A DNA stretch of 64,000 bases. Origin: Sphingopyxis indica. Lineage in GTDB: Bacteria > Pseudomonadota > Alphaproteobacteria > Sphingomonadales > Sphingomonadaceae. Shown here in pieces: positions 1-7,793 of the stretch; the first letter of the stretch is position 1; each line of letters starts with the position of its first letter. The stretch is from contig NZ_FZPA01000014.1 in the NCBI RefSeq assembly GCF_900188185.1, forward strand, positions 19,547 through 83,546. The letters run 5' to 3'. Both the position numbers and the translations under genes were made by a program. The notes under the pieces are model-generated. The model had not been told where the DNA came from. It worked only from the letters and a program-made list of their open reading frames with translations, and did not search any database.

Positions 1-1
1 C

Positions 2-517
2 CATGCCGAATCGATCGAATCGATCCTGGGCCTGATCCGCGAGATCGCGGGCCAGACGAACCTGCTCGCGCTCAACGCCACGATCGAAGCGGCGCGCGCC
101 GGCGAATCGGGCCGCGGTTTCGCCGTGGTCGCGCAGGAGGTGAAGAGCCTCGCCAACGAAACCGCGCGCGCGACCGACGACATCGCGGGCAAGATCGCCG
201 CGATCCAGCAGGCGACCAAGGGCACAGTGACCGCCAACCAGTCGATCCGCGAAACGATCACCGAGGTGCAGCAGTCGGCGCAGCGCATCCGCGACGCGAT
301 GGACGCGCAGGCGCAGACGGTCACCTCGATCACCGCCGCGGTAGACGAAACCGCGCTCGCGGCCGATTCGATGTCGTCGACGATCGCCAGCATCCGTAAC
401 GATTCGGGCATGGTCGCGAGCGAGATCAGCGTGCTCAGCGAGAAATTCGCCAGGATGGGCGAGCGGCTCCAGTCGCTCGAACAGGCCGCGAGCGAGTTCA
501 GCCGCCGGGTGGCGTGA
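2..517 (+). CDS. Methyl-accepting chemotaxis protein, C-terminal part (5' truncated by window edge)
   Basis: The frame is open from base 2, so the start lies outside the window. The visible 171 residues hold the conserved signalling hairpin tip of chemoreceptors ([20 protein letters not shown], then [19 protein letters not shown]). A long coiled coil rich in Q, S and T follows, as expected for the return helix to the C-terminus. This module binds CheA/CheW in family members. The ligand-binding half is not visible, so the signal sensed is unknown. It ends 39 bases before the next gene on the same strand. Confidence 0.93.
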   Translation, partial: HAESIESILGLIREIAGQTNLLALNATIEAARAGESGRGFAVVAQEVKSLANETARATDDIAGKIAAIQQATKGTVTANQSIRETITEVQQSAQRIRDAMDAQAQTVTSITAAVDETALAADSMSSTIASIRNDSGMVASEISVLSEKFARMGERLQSLEQAASEFSRRVA

Positions 518-556
518 CGCTTTGAATATGGCGATGGTCCCGCTAAACGCGGGGCC

Positions 557-1249
557 ATGACCACGCATATCCTGATCACCGGCGCGAGCCGCGGGATCGG
601 CGCCGCCGCCGCCGATGCCCTCGCGCACCGGAACCATCGCATCGTCGCGCTGTCGAGCGCCGACGGCGACCTCGGCCAGCCCGACGAACCCGCGCGGCTG
701 TGGGCCGAGAGCCTCGACCGGCTCGACGGGCGCGTCGACGTGCTGGTGAACAATGCCGGAGTGTTCGAGGCAAACCCGATCGAGGCGGCCGGCGACGTCT
801 GGCTCGAAAGCTGGAACCGGACGCTGCAGATCAACCTGACCGCCGCGGCGTCGCTGTGCCGCCTCGCGGTGCTGCACTGGCAGCAGACAGGGCTCGGCGG
901 GCGCATCGTCAATGTCGCGAGCCGCGCCGCCTATCGCGGCGACAGTCCGGCGCACTGGCATTATGCGGCGGCAAAGGCGGGCATGGTCGCGATGACCAAG
1001 ACGATCGCGCGCGGCTATGCCAAGGACGATATTCTGGCCTTCGCCATCTGTCCCGGCTTCACGATGACCGGCATGGCCGAAGATTATCTCGCGAGCCGCG
1101 GCGGCGACAAATTGCTCGCCGACATTCCGCTGGGCCGCGTCGCAATACCGGCCGAGATCGCCGAAATGATCCGCTGGTGCGCGCTCGACGCGCCGCCGTC
1201 GATGACCGGCGCGGTGCTCGACGCCAATGGCGCGAGCTATGTCCGCTGA
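557..1249 (+). CDS. Short-chain dehydrogenase/reductase (SDR)
   Basis: A classical SDR of 230 residues with a Rossmann fold. The cofactor loop TGASRGIG is at residues 8-15, NNAG at 65-68, the likely catalytic Ser at about 122, and the YxxxK pair Tyr136/Lys140. It should be a cytoplasmic NAD(P)H-dependent oxidoreductase, but the substrate cannot be read from sequence. Its stop is followed after 3 bases by prmA, so the two are probably cotranscribed. The start ATG is the first in frame and directly precedes the conserved first strand. Confidence 0.9.
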   Translation: MTTHILITGASRGIGAAAADALAHRNHRIVALSSADGDLGQPDEPARLWAESLDRLDGRVDVLVNNAGVFEANPIEAAGDVWLESWNRTLQINLTAAASLCRLAVLHWQQTGLGGRIVNVASRAAYRGDSPAHWHYAAAKAGMVAMTKTIARGYAKDDILAFAICPGFTMTGMAEDYLASRGGDKLLADIPLGRVAIPAEIAEMIRWCALDAPPSMTGAVLDANGASYVR

Positions 1250-1252
1250 CCG

Positions 1253-2224
1253 ATGAGCTGGATCGTCTCCCTTCCCTGCACCCGCGACGAAGCCGAGGCG
1301 CTGTCGGGCGAGATCCCCGAACTCGACGCGCTGGCCGCGCCGCCGGTGGTGGTCACGCGCGAGATCGACGAGGAGGCGGGGACGTGGCAGCTCGACGCCT
1401 ATGTCGACGATAAGCCCGGCGCCGACCTGCTGGCGCTGTTGAAATCGCTGGTGCCGAGCGCCACAGGCGTCGCACCGCAAGTCGAGGCGCTTCCAGAAGC
1501 GGATTGGGTGACGCTGAGCCAGCAAGGCCTCGAACCCGTGCGCGCCGGGCGCTTCTTCGTCCATACGAGCAGCTATGCCGACGCGGTGCCGGCGGGCACG
1601 ACGCCGTTCCTGATCGACGCGAGCCAGGCGTTCGGCACCGGCGGGCACGACACGACCGCGGGATGCCTCGCGATGCTCGACCGGCTAGCAGCGACCGGCG
1701 CGAGCCCGCGCAATATCGCCGACATCGGCACCGGAACGGGGCTGCTCGCCTTCGCCGCGCTGTCGCTATGGCCGCGTGCGCGGGCGATCGCGTCGGACAT
1801 CGACCCGGCGAGCATTTCCGTGACGCGCGAGAATGCCGCGATCAACGGCGTCGCGCTCGGGCGGTCGGGCGGCCAGCTGGCGCTCGCCGTCGCGCCGGGC
1901 ACCGATCATCCGGCGATCCGGCACCGCGCGCCCTATGATCTTGTCGTCGCCAATATCCTCGCCGGGCCGCTGATCACCCTTGCCCCCGACATCGCGGCGG
2001 CGACCGCGCCGGGCGGTCACGCGATCCTTGCGGGGCTGATCGCGCGGCAGATGGAGCCCGTATTCGCCGCCTATCGCGCGCAGGGCTTTCGCCTCGCCGC
2101 GCGCGGGGGAAGCGCCGAATGGCCATGCCTGCTGCTCACCAAGCGGCGGCGCTATGGCTATCGGCGCAAGGAACGCGCCTTTCACCGCGCGAACCCGGCC
2201 GACGCGACCTTCGGAAGCTGGTAG
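1253..2224 (+). CDS. prmA: Ribosomal protein L11 methyltransferase PrmA
   Basis: SAM-dependent methyltransferase that in its family trimethylates ribosomal protein L11. Visible signatures are the PrmA motif AFGTGGHDTT at residues 126-135, the SAM-binding loop DIGTGTG at 157-163, and the NILAGPL motif at about 234-240. At 323 residues it is slightly longer than usual. A basic tail of about 25 residues rich in R follows the last conserved strand. It lies 3 bases after the SDR gene and converges on the quinone oxidoreductase gene, leaving only a 23-base gap. Confidence 0.93.
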   Translation: MSWIVSLPCTRDEAEALSGEIPELDALAAPPVVVTREIDEEAGTWQLDAYVDDKPGADLLALLKSLVPSATGVAPQVEALPEADWVTLSQQGLEPVRAGRFFVHTSSYADAVPAGTTPFLIDASQAFGTGGHDTTAGCLAMLDRLAATGASPRNIADIGTGTGLLAFAALSLWPRARAIASDIDPASISVTRENAAINGVALGRSGGQLALAVAPGTDHPAIRHRAPYDLVVANILAGPLITLAPDIAAATAPGGHAILAGLIARQMEPVFAAYRAQGFRLAARGGSAEWPCLLLTKRRRYGYRRKERAFHRANPADATFGSW

Positions 2225-2247
2225 GCGCGAGCGGCCAACCCGCTCGC

Positions 2248-3246
2248 TCAGACCGTCAGCACGATCTTTCCGACATGCTCGCCCGCCTGCATCCGGGCGT
2301 GCGCTGCCGCTGCTTCGGCGAGCGGGAAACTCTGGTCCATCGCCGGCTTCCACGCGCCCTCGGCGAGACGCGGCCACAGCGTCCGGCGGATCTCGTCGGC
2401 GAGCGCCGCCTTGAAGTCCGCGCTGCGCGCGCGGAGCGTCGATCCGGTCATGGTCAGGCGGCGGCGCATCAATTGCGACATGTCGATTTCGGCGGTCGCG
2501 CCGCGCTGAAAGGCGATGGTGACGTGGCGCCCGTCATCGGCGAGGCAGGCGAGATTGCGCGGCACATAATCGCCGCCGACCATGTCGAGCACGACATCGA
2601 CGCCCCTGCCGTCCGTGAACTGCTTCACCGCCTCGACATAATCCTCGGCCGAATAGTCGATCGCGAGATCGGCGCCGAGCGCGCGCGCGGCGTCGCACTT
2701 CGCCGGGCTGCCGCAAGTCACGATGATGCGGATGTCGAACAGCCTGGCAAGGCCGATCGCGGTGGTGCCGATGCCGCTGGTGCCGCCGTGGACGAGCGCG
2801 GTTTCGCCGTCCTTGACCCAGCCGCGCTCGAACAGATTGTGCCAGACGGTGAAGACGGTTTCGGGCAGCGCCGCCGCCTCGGCCATCGAAAACCCCTTGG
2901 GCACCGGCAGCACGCTGCCCGCCGGCGCGGCGCAATATTCGGCATAGCCGCCGCCCGCGACGAGCGCGCAGACCGCCTGCCCCAGCCATTCGGGATCGAC
3001 CCCCGCGCCGACCGCGGCGACGGTCCCCGCGACCTCGAGCCCCGGCAGGTCGGACGCGCCCGGCGGCGGCGGGTAAAAGCCCATGCGCTGAAGGACGTCG
3101 GGGCGGTTGACCCCGGCGGCGGCGACCTGGATCAGCAGCTCGCCCGCGCCCGACTGCGGGACTGGACGCCGTTCGGGCACCAGCACCTCGGGCCCGCCGG
3201 GCTCGCGAATGGCGACGGCGGTCATGCTTTCGGGCAGGCTGGTCAC
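2248..3246 (-). CDS. NAD(P)H:quinone oxidoreductase (zinc-independent MDR family)
   Basis: 332 residues of the medium-chain dehydrogenase/reductase superfamily, quinone oxidoreductase (QOR/PIG3-like) branch. The N-terminal GroES-like domain runs to about residue 120 and lacks the zinc-ligand cysteines of alcohol dehydrogenases. The cofactor domain carries LVHGGTSGIGTTAIGLA at about 151-167. It probably reduces quinones or enals with NADPH. The GTG start is preceded by GGGGGA at good spacing; an ATG seven codons later is an alternative. It is divergent from the DUF1192 gene. Confidence 0.9.
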   Translation of the reverse strand: MTSLPESMTAVAIREPGGPEVLVPERRPVPQSGAGELLIQVAAAGVNRPDVLQRMGFYPPPPGASDLPGLEVAGTVAAVGAGVDPEWLGQAVCALVAGGGYAEYCAAPAGSVLPVPKGFSMAEAAALPETVFTVWHNLFERGWVKDGETALVHGGTSGIGTTAIGLARLFDIRIIVTCGSPAKCDAARALGADLAIDYSAEDYVEAVKQFTDGRGVDVVLDMVGGDYVPRNLACLADDGRHVTIAFQRGATAEIDMSQLMRRRLTMTGSTLRARSADFKAALADEIRRTLWPRLAEGAWKPAMDQSFPLAEAAAAHARMQAGEHVGKIVLTV

Positions 3247-3344
3247 GTTAAATCCCCCACTTTCCTCGATTTACCCAACGCGCCGCCTTATTGACAGCCG
3301 CGGCGCGCGGGTCAACAGTCGCCCACCGGAAGAGGAGCCCATAG

Positions 3345-3542
3345 ATGGATGACGACGATCTTCCCCGCCGCCGCGACGATATACTCGCGGCGTTGACGAA
3401 ACAATCGCTCGATCCCCTGTCGGTCGAGGAGCTGGGCGAACGCATTGCCGTTCTCGAGGGCGAGATCGCGCGGACGAAGGCGCACCGAGACGCCGCCGGG
3501 GGCGTCAAGGCGAGCGCCGAAGCGCTGTTCCGCAAGGCCTAA
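3345..3542 (+). CDS. DUF1192 family small protein
   Basis: A 65-residue acidic/helical protein matching the DUF1192 pattern. It has an N-terminal MDDDDLPRR, then a central EELGERIAVLEGEIARTKA helix, and an Ala/Lys-rich end that reaches FRKA. The family is widespread in Alphaproteobacteria and its function is unknown. A GGAAGAGG stretch before the ATG serves as ribosome binding site. It is divergent from the quinone oxidoreductase and convergent with the soluble chemoreceptor gene, with 8 bases between stops. Confidence 0.88.
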   Translation: MDDDDLPRRRDDILAALTKQSLDPLSVEELGERIAVLEGEIARTKAHRDAAGGVKASAEALFRKA

Positions 3543-3550
3543 AGCTCGTG

Positions 3551-4837
3551 TCATGCCGCCGCCACCGCATCGACGAAATGGCGCGCGCGGTCGTGGAGCG
3601 ATCGCGCCGCGCCGCTGAGCCCCGAGGACAGGCGCCCGAGCGTTTCGGCGCCGCTGCCGACCGACGCCGCGCCCTTGCTGATGTCGAGCACGCGCATGTC
3701 GACCTCGCGCCCCGCCGCCACCGCCTGTTCGACATAGCTCGCGATCATCAGCGTCGTGGTGCGCTGGCCATCGACCGCGCGGTCGACCGTGTCGGAGAAT
3801 TTATTGTTCGCCTCGATCGCGCGTTCGATCTCGCGAAAGCCGCCCGCGACCTGTTCGACCGCCTGCCGGATATGATCGACCTGCTGCGCGATGTCGCCCG
3901 CGGCGGCTCGCGTCTGCGCCGCCAGCGCCTTGACCTCCGACGCGACCACCGCGAAGCCCCGCCCCGCATCGCCGGCGTGCGCCGCCTCGATCCCCGCGTT
4001 GAGCGCGAGCATGTTCGTCCGCCGCGCCATGTCGATGATGAGAGCGAGCATCTGTTCGATCGACTGGCTCGCCGCCTGAAGCGCGGCGGCGCGCTCGCTC
4101 GCGCCGCGCACCCGCTCATAGGCCTCGCGCCGCACGGTTCGTGCGCGGGTGCCGTCGTCGACGATCCGTGCCATCGCGTCGGCGAGCGCATGACCGCGTT
4201 CGCCCAGCTCCTGCAAGCCCGCCACCGTCTGCGCCGTCGCGCCCGCGACCGACATCGCATCGGCACCGGTCTGGCCCGCGCGCGCGGTGAGCCGCTCAGC
4301 CACCGCTTCGACCTCGCGCGCCATGTCGGCGAGCGACGCGGTCAGCGCGGCGACATCGTCCTGAAACCCCTTGCCCGCCGCGTCGATCCGCGCCGCGCGC
4401 GCCGCGCGTTCGTGCGCGAGTTCCATTTCGCGCAGCATCGCGAGCTTGGCGAGCTGCGCGCTGTCGAGCGCCTCGACGAACCGGCCATCCTCGACGAGCA
4501 GCAGCGCTTCGTGATCGGACGCCTGCGAAACGATTTGCAGCAACCGCTGCGTCGGCTCGTCGATGCTGGCGGTCAGGCAGGGGTCGATCATCGCCTCGAT
4601 CGAGCCGCCGATCGTCGGGTTCTGCATCAGCGAGAACCAATAGGGACAGAAAAGCAGTTCGCGCACCCTCTGTTCGCGAATGATGCCGACGGGGCGCCGC
4701 GCGTCGTCGAGCACCGCGAGAACCCGCAGCCCCGAATGGGCGCGAAAAATGTCGATGACGTCCGACATCGGCGCGTCGGCCCCGATCGCGACCGAATGGC
4801 CGGAGAAAGGAGCGAGGGCCGTGTCTGCGGGGTTCAT
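3551..4837 (-). CDS. Soluble chemoreceptor with N-terminal CBS-like domain pair
   Basis: A 428-residue protein without signal peptide or membrane segment. Residues 1 to about 135 look like a tandem CBS pair (DDARRPVGIIRE, then a second unit with EALLLVEDGRF). A coiled coil follows, then the chemoreceptor hairpin tip RRTNMLALNAGIEAA and [18 protein letters not shown] at about 275-325. The architecture suggests a cytoplasmic transducer sensing an intracellular nucleotide or metabolite; that is inference from CBS biology. No che gene lies nearby in the window. Confidence 0.88.
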   Translation of the reverse strand: MNPADTALAPFSGHSVAIGADAPMSDVIDIFRAHSGLRVLAVLDDARRPVGIIREQRVRELLFCPYWFSLMQNPTIGGSIEAMIDPCLTASIDEPTQRLLQIVSQASDHEALLLVEDGRFVEALDSAQLAKLAMLREMELAHERAARAARIDAAGKGFQDDVAALTASLADMAREVEAVAERLTARAGQTGADAMSVAGATAQTVAGLQELGERGHALADAMARIVDDGTRARTVRREAYERVRGASERAAALQAASQSIEQMLALIIDMARRTNMLALNAGIEAAHAGDAGRGFAVVASEVKALAAQTRAAAGDIAQQVDHIRQAVEQVAGGFREIERAIEANNKFSDTVDRAVDGQRTTTLMIASYVEQAVAAGREVDMRVLDISKGAASVGSGAETLGRLSSGLSGAARSLHDRARHFVDAVAAA

Positions 4838-5013
4838 ACTGGCTCCATGCGATGGATCGTCGGTGGCGCCCCGACTACTCCGGCAAGGTAAACGGCACTT
4901 TAACCAATTGTTTCAAAGCTGTGACAGATGGACGATTTCTGCGATCTATCCGTCGCAAGCGCCTGTTCAGAAACCGCGCGCTATGCAATGGGCCGCAGGT
5001 GAGGAGAAACGGG

Positions 5014-5322
5014 ATGCGTGCGACGACGATCATGATGCTGATGGCGCCGCTGGCGCTCGGCGGTTGCGTGAGCACGGTGAAGAGCGTCGTGACCGCGCCG
5101 GTGAAAGCGGCCGGACAGGTCGCCGACTGGTCGACGACGAGCCAGGACGAAGCCGACCGCAACCGCGGCCGCGCGATGCGCGAACGCGAAGAGCGGCTCG
5201 GCGAGCTGTCGCGCAAGCGCGACAAGGCGGCGGCGAAATGCCGCGACGGCGACGAAGAGCAATGTCAGCGCGCCGAAGTGCTCGATCACGAGATCGAGGC
5301 GGTGATGGCGGAGCCGATCTAG
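5014..5322 (+). CDS. Small predicted lipoprotein
   Basis: 102 residues with a short hydrophobic signal ending in the lipobox LGGC, Cys18 being the predicted lipidated residue. The mature part is a charged helix (REREERLGELSRKRDKAAAK) with two further cysteines in KCRDGDEEQC. The start at 5014 is chosen because GAGGAGA precedes it at 6-7 bases and because it places the signal peptide at the N-terminus. The frame is open upstream to 4852. Function is unknown. It is followed by the nested repeat at 5379-5558. Confidence 0.82.
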   Translation: MRATTIMMLMAPLALGGCVSTVKSVVTAPVKAAGQVADWSTTSQDEADRNRGRAMREREERLGELSRKRDKAAAKCRDGDEEQCQRAEVLDHEIEAVMAEPI

Positions 5323-5378
5323 AGTCGCTCTGGCGTTGTAAGTCGTCCAGTTTCGAACGGCGACACCCTCCAGAACAT

Positions 5379-5558
5379 CGTCATGCTGAACTTGTTTGGT
5401 CATTGTCCCTTTTGCATCCGTATGCCCCGTCATTGCGAGCGAAGCGAAGCAATCCAGAGCGGTTTACGCATACTCTGGATTGCTTCGCTTCGCTCGCAAT
5501 GACGAAATCCGGAATATGGATGCGAAGGGAATAATCGCCAAACAAGTTCAGGGTGACG
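5379..5558. repeat. Nested palindromic repeat (two repeat families)
   Basis: Outer arms 5379-5423 and 5514-5558 are 45-base inverted copies, imperfect. Each carries the CTGAACTTGTTTGG core on the respective strand. Inside sits a perfect inverted repeat with 32-base arms at 5428-5459 and 5473-5504 (core TTGCGAGCGAAGCGAAGCAA) and a 13-base loop. The inner family recurs at 51171-51255. The element fills the gap between two convergent genes. Confidence 0.92.
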
Positions 5559-5624
5559 AAAATGGAGAGTTGGCTCTCAACCCGGAACCGCCGCGCCTTT
5601 GTGAAGGCATCTTCCGCCCGAACA

Positions 5625-6293
5625 TCAGCGCACCCGGCGCCCCGTCCAAACGACGCGGCCGACGAGCTGCACCGATCCCATCGGCAGGTCGGGATAGCTC
5701 GGATATTGGGGATTGTCGCTGATCACCGAAATACGTCCGGCGCCCGGCGCGCGCGCGACGCGCTTGACCATCAGCGCGTCGTCCATCCGCAGCACATAGA
5801 TGCCGTCGCGCAGCCGCCCTGCCGCGTCGCCGCCGTCGACGAGGATGTCGTCGCCGTCGTTCAAGGTCGGCGCCATCGAATCGCCCTCGACGCGGATGAT
5901 GCTGAGCGCGCGCGGGTCGGCGCCGAGGTCGCGCAGCCATTTGGGGTCGAACGCCACCGCGCCTTCGACCGCTTCGCCGTCGATGCTCGCCCCCGCGCCC
6001 GCCGACGCGCCGACCGCGAGCTTGGGAACGAGTATCATGTCGCGGCCGCGCGGCCGCGCCGGCGTCGCGACGCGCTGCTCCGGCCCGCCGAGCAGCGCTT
6101 CGGCGACCCCCAGATAGGCGGCGATGCGCGCACGGTCCTGTTCGGCGAGGCGGCGCGGCGTCCCGCGCTTGATATATTGCTGAATATAGGCGGCGTTGCG
6201 TCCGATCACCGCCGACAGCCGCGCATAGTCGATCCCCTTGTCCTGCAAGAGACGGTCGAGCGTGGCGCGCGGATCGTCGGCGAAGTCGGTCAC
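5625..6293 (-). CDS. HTH-S24 transcriptional repressor (CI/LexA-like)
   Basis: 222 residues. An N-terminal helix-turn-helix (about 8-65, including LSAVIGRNAAYIQQYIKRG) is joined to a C-terminal S24 peptidase domain with nucleophile Ser in VEGDSMAPT and general-base Lys in ALMVKRV. An SAGAG stretch in the linker is a possible self-cleavage region. Such proteins repress promoters and are relieved by RecA-stimulated cleavage or similar signals. The GTG start at 6293 is preceded by GAAGGA at 8 bases. It is divergent from the Cro-like gene across a 127-base region with palindromes. No prophage genes are adjacent. Confidence 0.9.
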   Translation of the reverse strand: MTDFADDPRATLDRLLQDKGIDYARLSAVIGRNAAYIQQYIKRGTPRRLAEQDRARIAAYLGVAEALLGGPEQRVATPARPRGRDMILVPKLAVGASAGAGASIDGEAVEGAVAFDPKWLRDLGADPRALSIIRVEGDSMAPTLNDGDDILVDGGDAAGRLRDGIYVLRMDDALMVKRVARAPGAGRISVISDNPQYPSYPDLPMGSVQLVGRVVWTGRRVR

Positions 6294-6311
6294 GGGGCTG
6301 GTCCTTCCGCA

Positions 6312-6380
6312 TTCTTCCTAGCAAGAGGATTTTTCCTAGACAAGTAGGAAATGACGGTTCAGATAGGAAATATCCTATCG
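6312..6380. promoter_or_regulatory. Operator region with two clear palindromes and one weaker half-match
   Basis: Between the divergent repressor and Cro-like genes. Palindrome A: TTTCCTA(6332-6338)-6 bases-TAGGAAA(6345-6351). Palindrome B: GATAGGA(6362-6368)-AATA-TCCTATC(6373-6379). A weaker pair TCCT/AGGA sits at 6316-6329. All share the half-site TCCTA/TAGGA, with centres 19 and 29 bases apart. They are expected to be binding sites for the S24 repressor and/or the Cro-like protein. Promoter elements were not resolved. Confidence 0.72.
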
Positions 6381-6420
6381 GGCGACTCGCCCGCCACCTT
6401 CAACCGACGGGGAGACGAAT

Positions 6421-6645
6421 ATGGAGCGCAGCCTGTTGCAGCGGGTCGAGGCCTTTCTGAAGGAAGCGCAGATGCCGCCGACCGTCTTCGGCCGCGCGTC
6501 GGTGCGCGACCCGCGGCTGGTATCCGACCTGCGCGGCGGACGCGAACCGGGCCGCCGGATGATCGGACGGGTGGAACATTTCATGAACATGTGGCGCGAG
6601 ACGCATCGCGGGGCCGCGCCGCGCCGCGAAAGAGGCGCGCGATGA
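6421..6645 (+). CDS. Small Cro-like HTH protein (putative)
   Basis: 74 residues, basic at the C-terminus. The core (residues 10-58) has the spacing of a lambda-Cro/XRE helix-turn-helix: FLKEAQMPPTVFGRASVRDP, then LVSDLRGGREPG, then a third helix RMIGRVEHFM. This assignment is by pattern only. GGGGAG lies 7 bases before the ATG. Its stop overlaps the next start (ATGA), so it is translationally coupled to it. Position opposite an HTH-S24 repressor suggests the Cro role of a CI/Cro pair. Confidence 0.7.
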   Translation: MERSLLQRVEAFLKEAQMPPTVFGRASVRDPRLVSDLRGGREPGRRMIGRVEHFMNMWRETHRGAAPRRERGAR

Positions 6646-6968
6646 TCGCCTGGTCGCCCGCCGCGCCGATGCGGCCCGCCTGCCCGCACCGGCGTCTCCG
6701 CCGCCTGCTCGCGCGCGAACTGCCGCACGGGCTGGCGCTCGGCGCCTCGACGCTGCGGCAATGGGCGAGCGCGAGCTTCGTCGGCGCGCGCCACATCTTC
6801 CCCTGCGCCTTTGCGGCCGGCGAGGCCGAGCCGCTGCGCCGGTCGCTCGCGGCGCATCTGGAGGCGGTCGAATGGCGGCTCGCCGGCCATGTCGTCGCCG
6901 ATATTGCGGTGGAGAGCGACGCGGCGGGCGCGATGCTGCGGATCGAGGTGCTGACGGTCGAGGATTGA
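6642..6968 (+). CDS. Unknown protein coupled to the Cro-like gene
   Basis: 108 residues with no family recognised. The N-terminal half is Arg/Pro-rich (CPHRRLRRLLARELPHGL). The C-terminal half alternates short helices and a final beta-like stretch ending LRIEVLTVED. No signal peptide or membrane segment is obvious. The start overlaps the previous stop by 4 bases, so it should be expressed with the Cro-like protein under the same operators. Codon use is like the surrounding genes. Confidence 0.68.
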   Translation: MIAWSPAAPMRPACPHRRLRRLLARELPHGLALGASTLRQWASASFVGARHIFPCAFAAGEAEPLRRSLAAHLEAVEWRLAGHVVADIAVESDAAGAMLRIEVLTVED

Positions 6969-6972
6969 CCGG

Positions 6973-7716
6973 TCAGCCGGCCACCTGCCGGTTCATCCGC
7001 TGCAACGTGCCGAGCGCGGCTTCGAGCGCGAAATCGACCGCGCCGCCCGGTCTTTCCGTCGCCGCGACCGATTCGTCGGGCACGGGCGGCTGCGGCGGCT
7101 CCTCGACCCGCTGACGACGCGCCAGCCCCGCCTCGAGCCGCGCGACCATCGCGCCGAGCGAACGGTCGAGCGAATCGGCGCGCCGCGGCATGACGAGCTC
7201 GGCGGGTTGCAGCCAGGGTTCGTCGCCTTCGGCTGGTTCAGCCGGCGCGAGGTCGGCGACCGGCGCCTCGGGAAGCTGCTCGGCTTCGCGCGCCGCAACG
7301 AACGGCGCGAGTCCGCCCGCGGGCAGATCGCGACCGGCGCGGAGCGGCGGGCGCGGCGGATCGTCGGGATGGAAATCGGCGCGGCGGCGCGGCAGCACAT
7401 TGTCGAGACCGGCTTCGGCCTCGGCGCGCGCACCGCGGCGCAGCGGCGGGGAGACGGCATCGGGCCGCGCCAGCGCCAGCGCGACGAGGCCGGCGATCAG
7501 CGCCGCGACTGCCGCCATGCCAAGTGCGAGCGCGAGGCGGCCGCCATTGCCGACCGGCGGCTCGAACAGCGGCGAGAGGCGGTCTAGATAGAGGTTCCAG
7601 CTGATCCCGGTGACCCACGCGAGCGGCATCACCGCGGCGAAGAGAAAGGTCAGCGCCGCGGCGCCGATGACCGCCGGAACGGCCGGACGCAGCGCGCGCA
7701 TCACCGCGATCGCCAT
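6973..7716 (-). CDS. Membrane protein of unknown function, glycan-gene operon
   Basis: 247 residues from the ATG at 7716, chosen because AGGAGG lies 6-7 bases upstream. An upstream in-frame ATG at 7797 overlaps the glycosyltransferase stop (ATGA) and is an alternative. Two hydrophobic segments lie near the N-terminus (AVIGAAALTFLFAAVMPLAW and LALALGMAAVAALIAGLVAL). A long Pro/Ala/Arg-rich, probably disordered tail follows, with a short coiled end. No family recognised. It lies downstream of the exosortase-associated glycosyltransferase on the same strand. Confidence 0.7.
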   Translation of the reverse strand: MAIAVMRALRPAVPAVIGAAALTFLFAAVMPLAWVTGISWNLYLDRLSPLFEPPVGNGGRLALALGMAAVAALIAGLVALALARPDAVSPPLRRGARAEAEAGLDNVLPRRRADFHPDDPPRPPLRAGRDLPAGGLAPFVAAREAEQLPEAPVADLAPAEPAEGDEPWLQPAELVMPRRADSLDRSLGAMVARLEAGLARRQRVEEPPQPPVPDESVAATERPGGAVDFALEAALGTLQRMNRQVAG

Positions 7717-7793
7717 CCGCTTCCTCCTGCTTCCAATTTCGTTGTCCATATCGCTTCTGATTTCGCGCGCCGCAAGGATGCTTCTATCGTGCC

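Noticed and set aside
5625..6968. Prophage remnant around the CI/Cro-like pair
   Set aside because: No integrase, structural, lysis genes or attachment-like direct repeats were seen; flanks are ordinary chromosomal genes.
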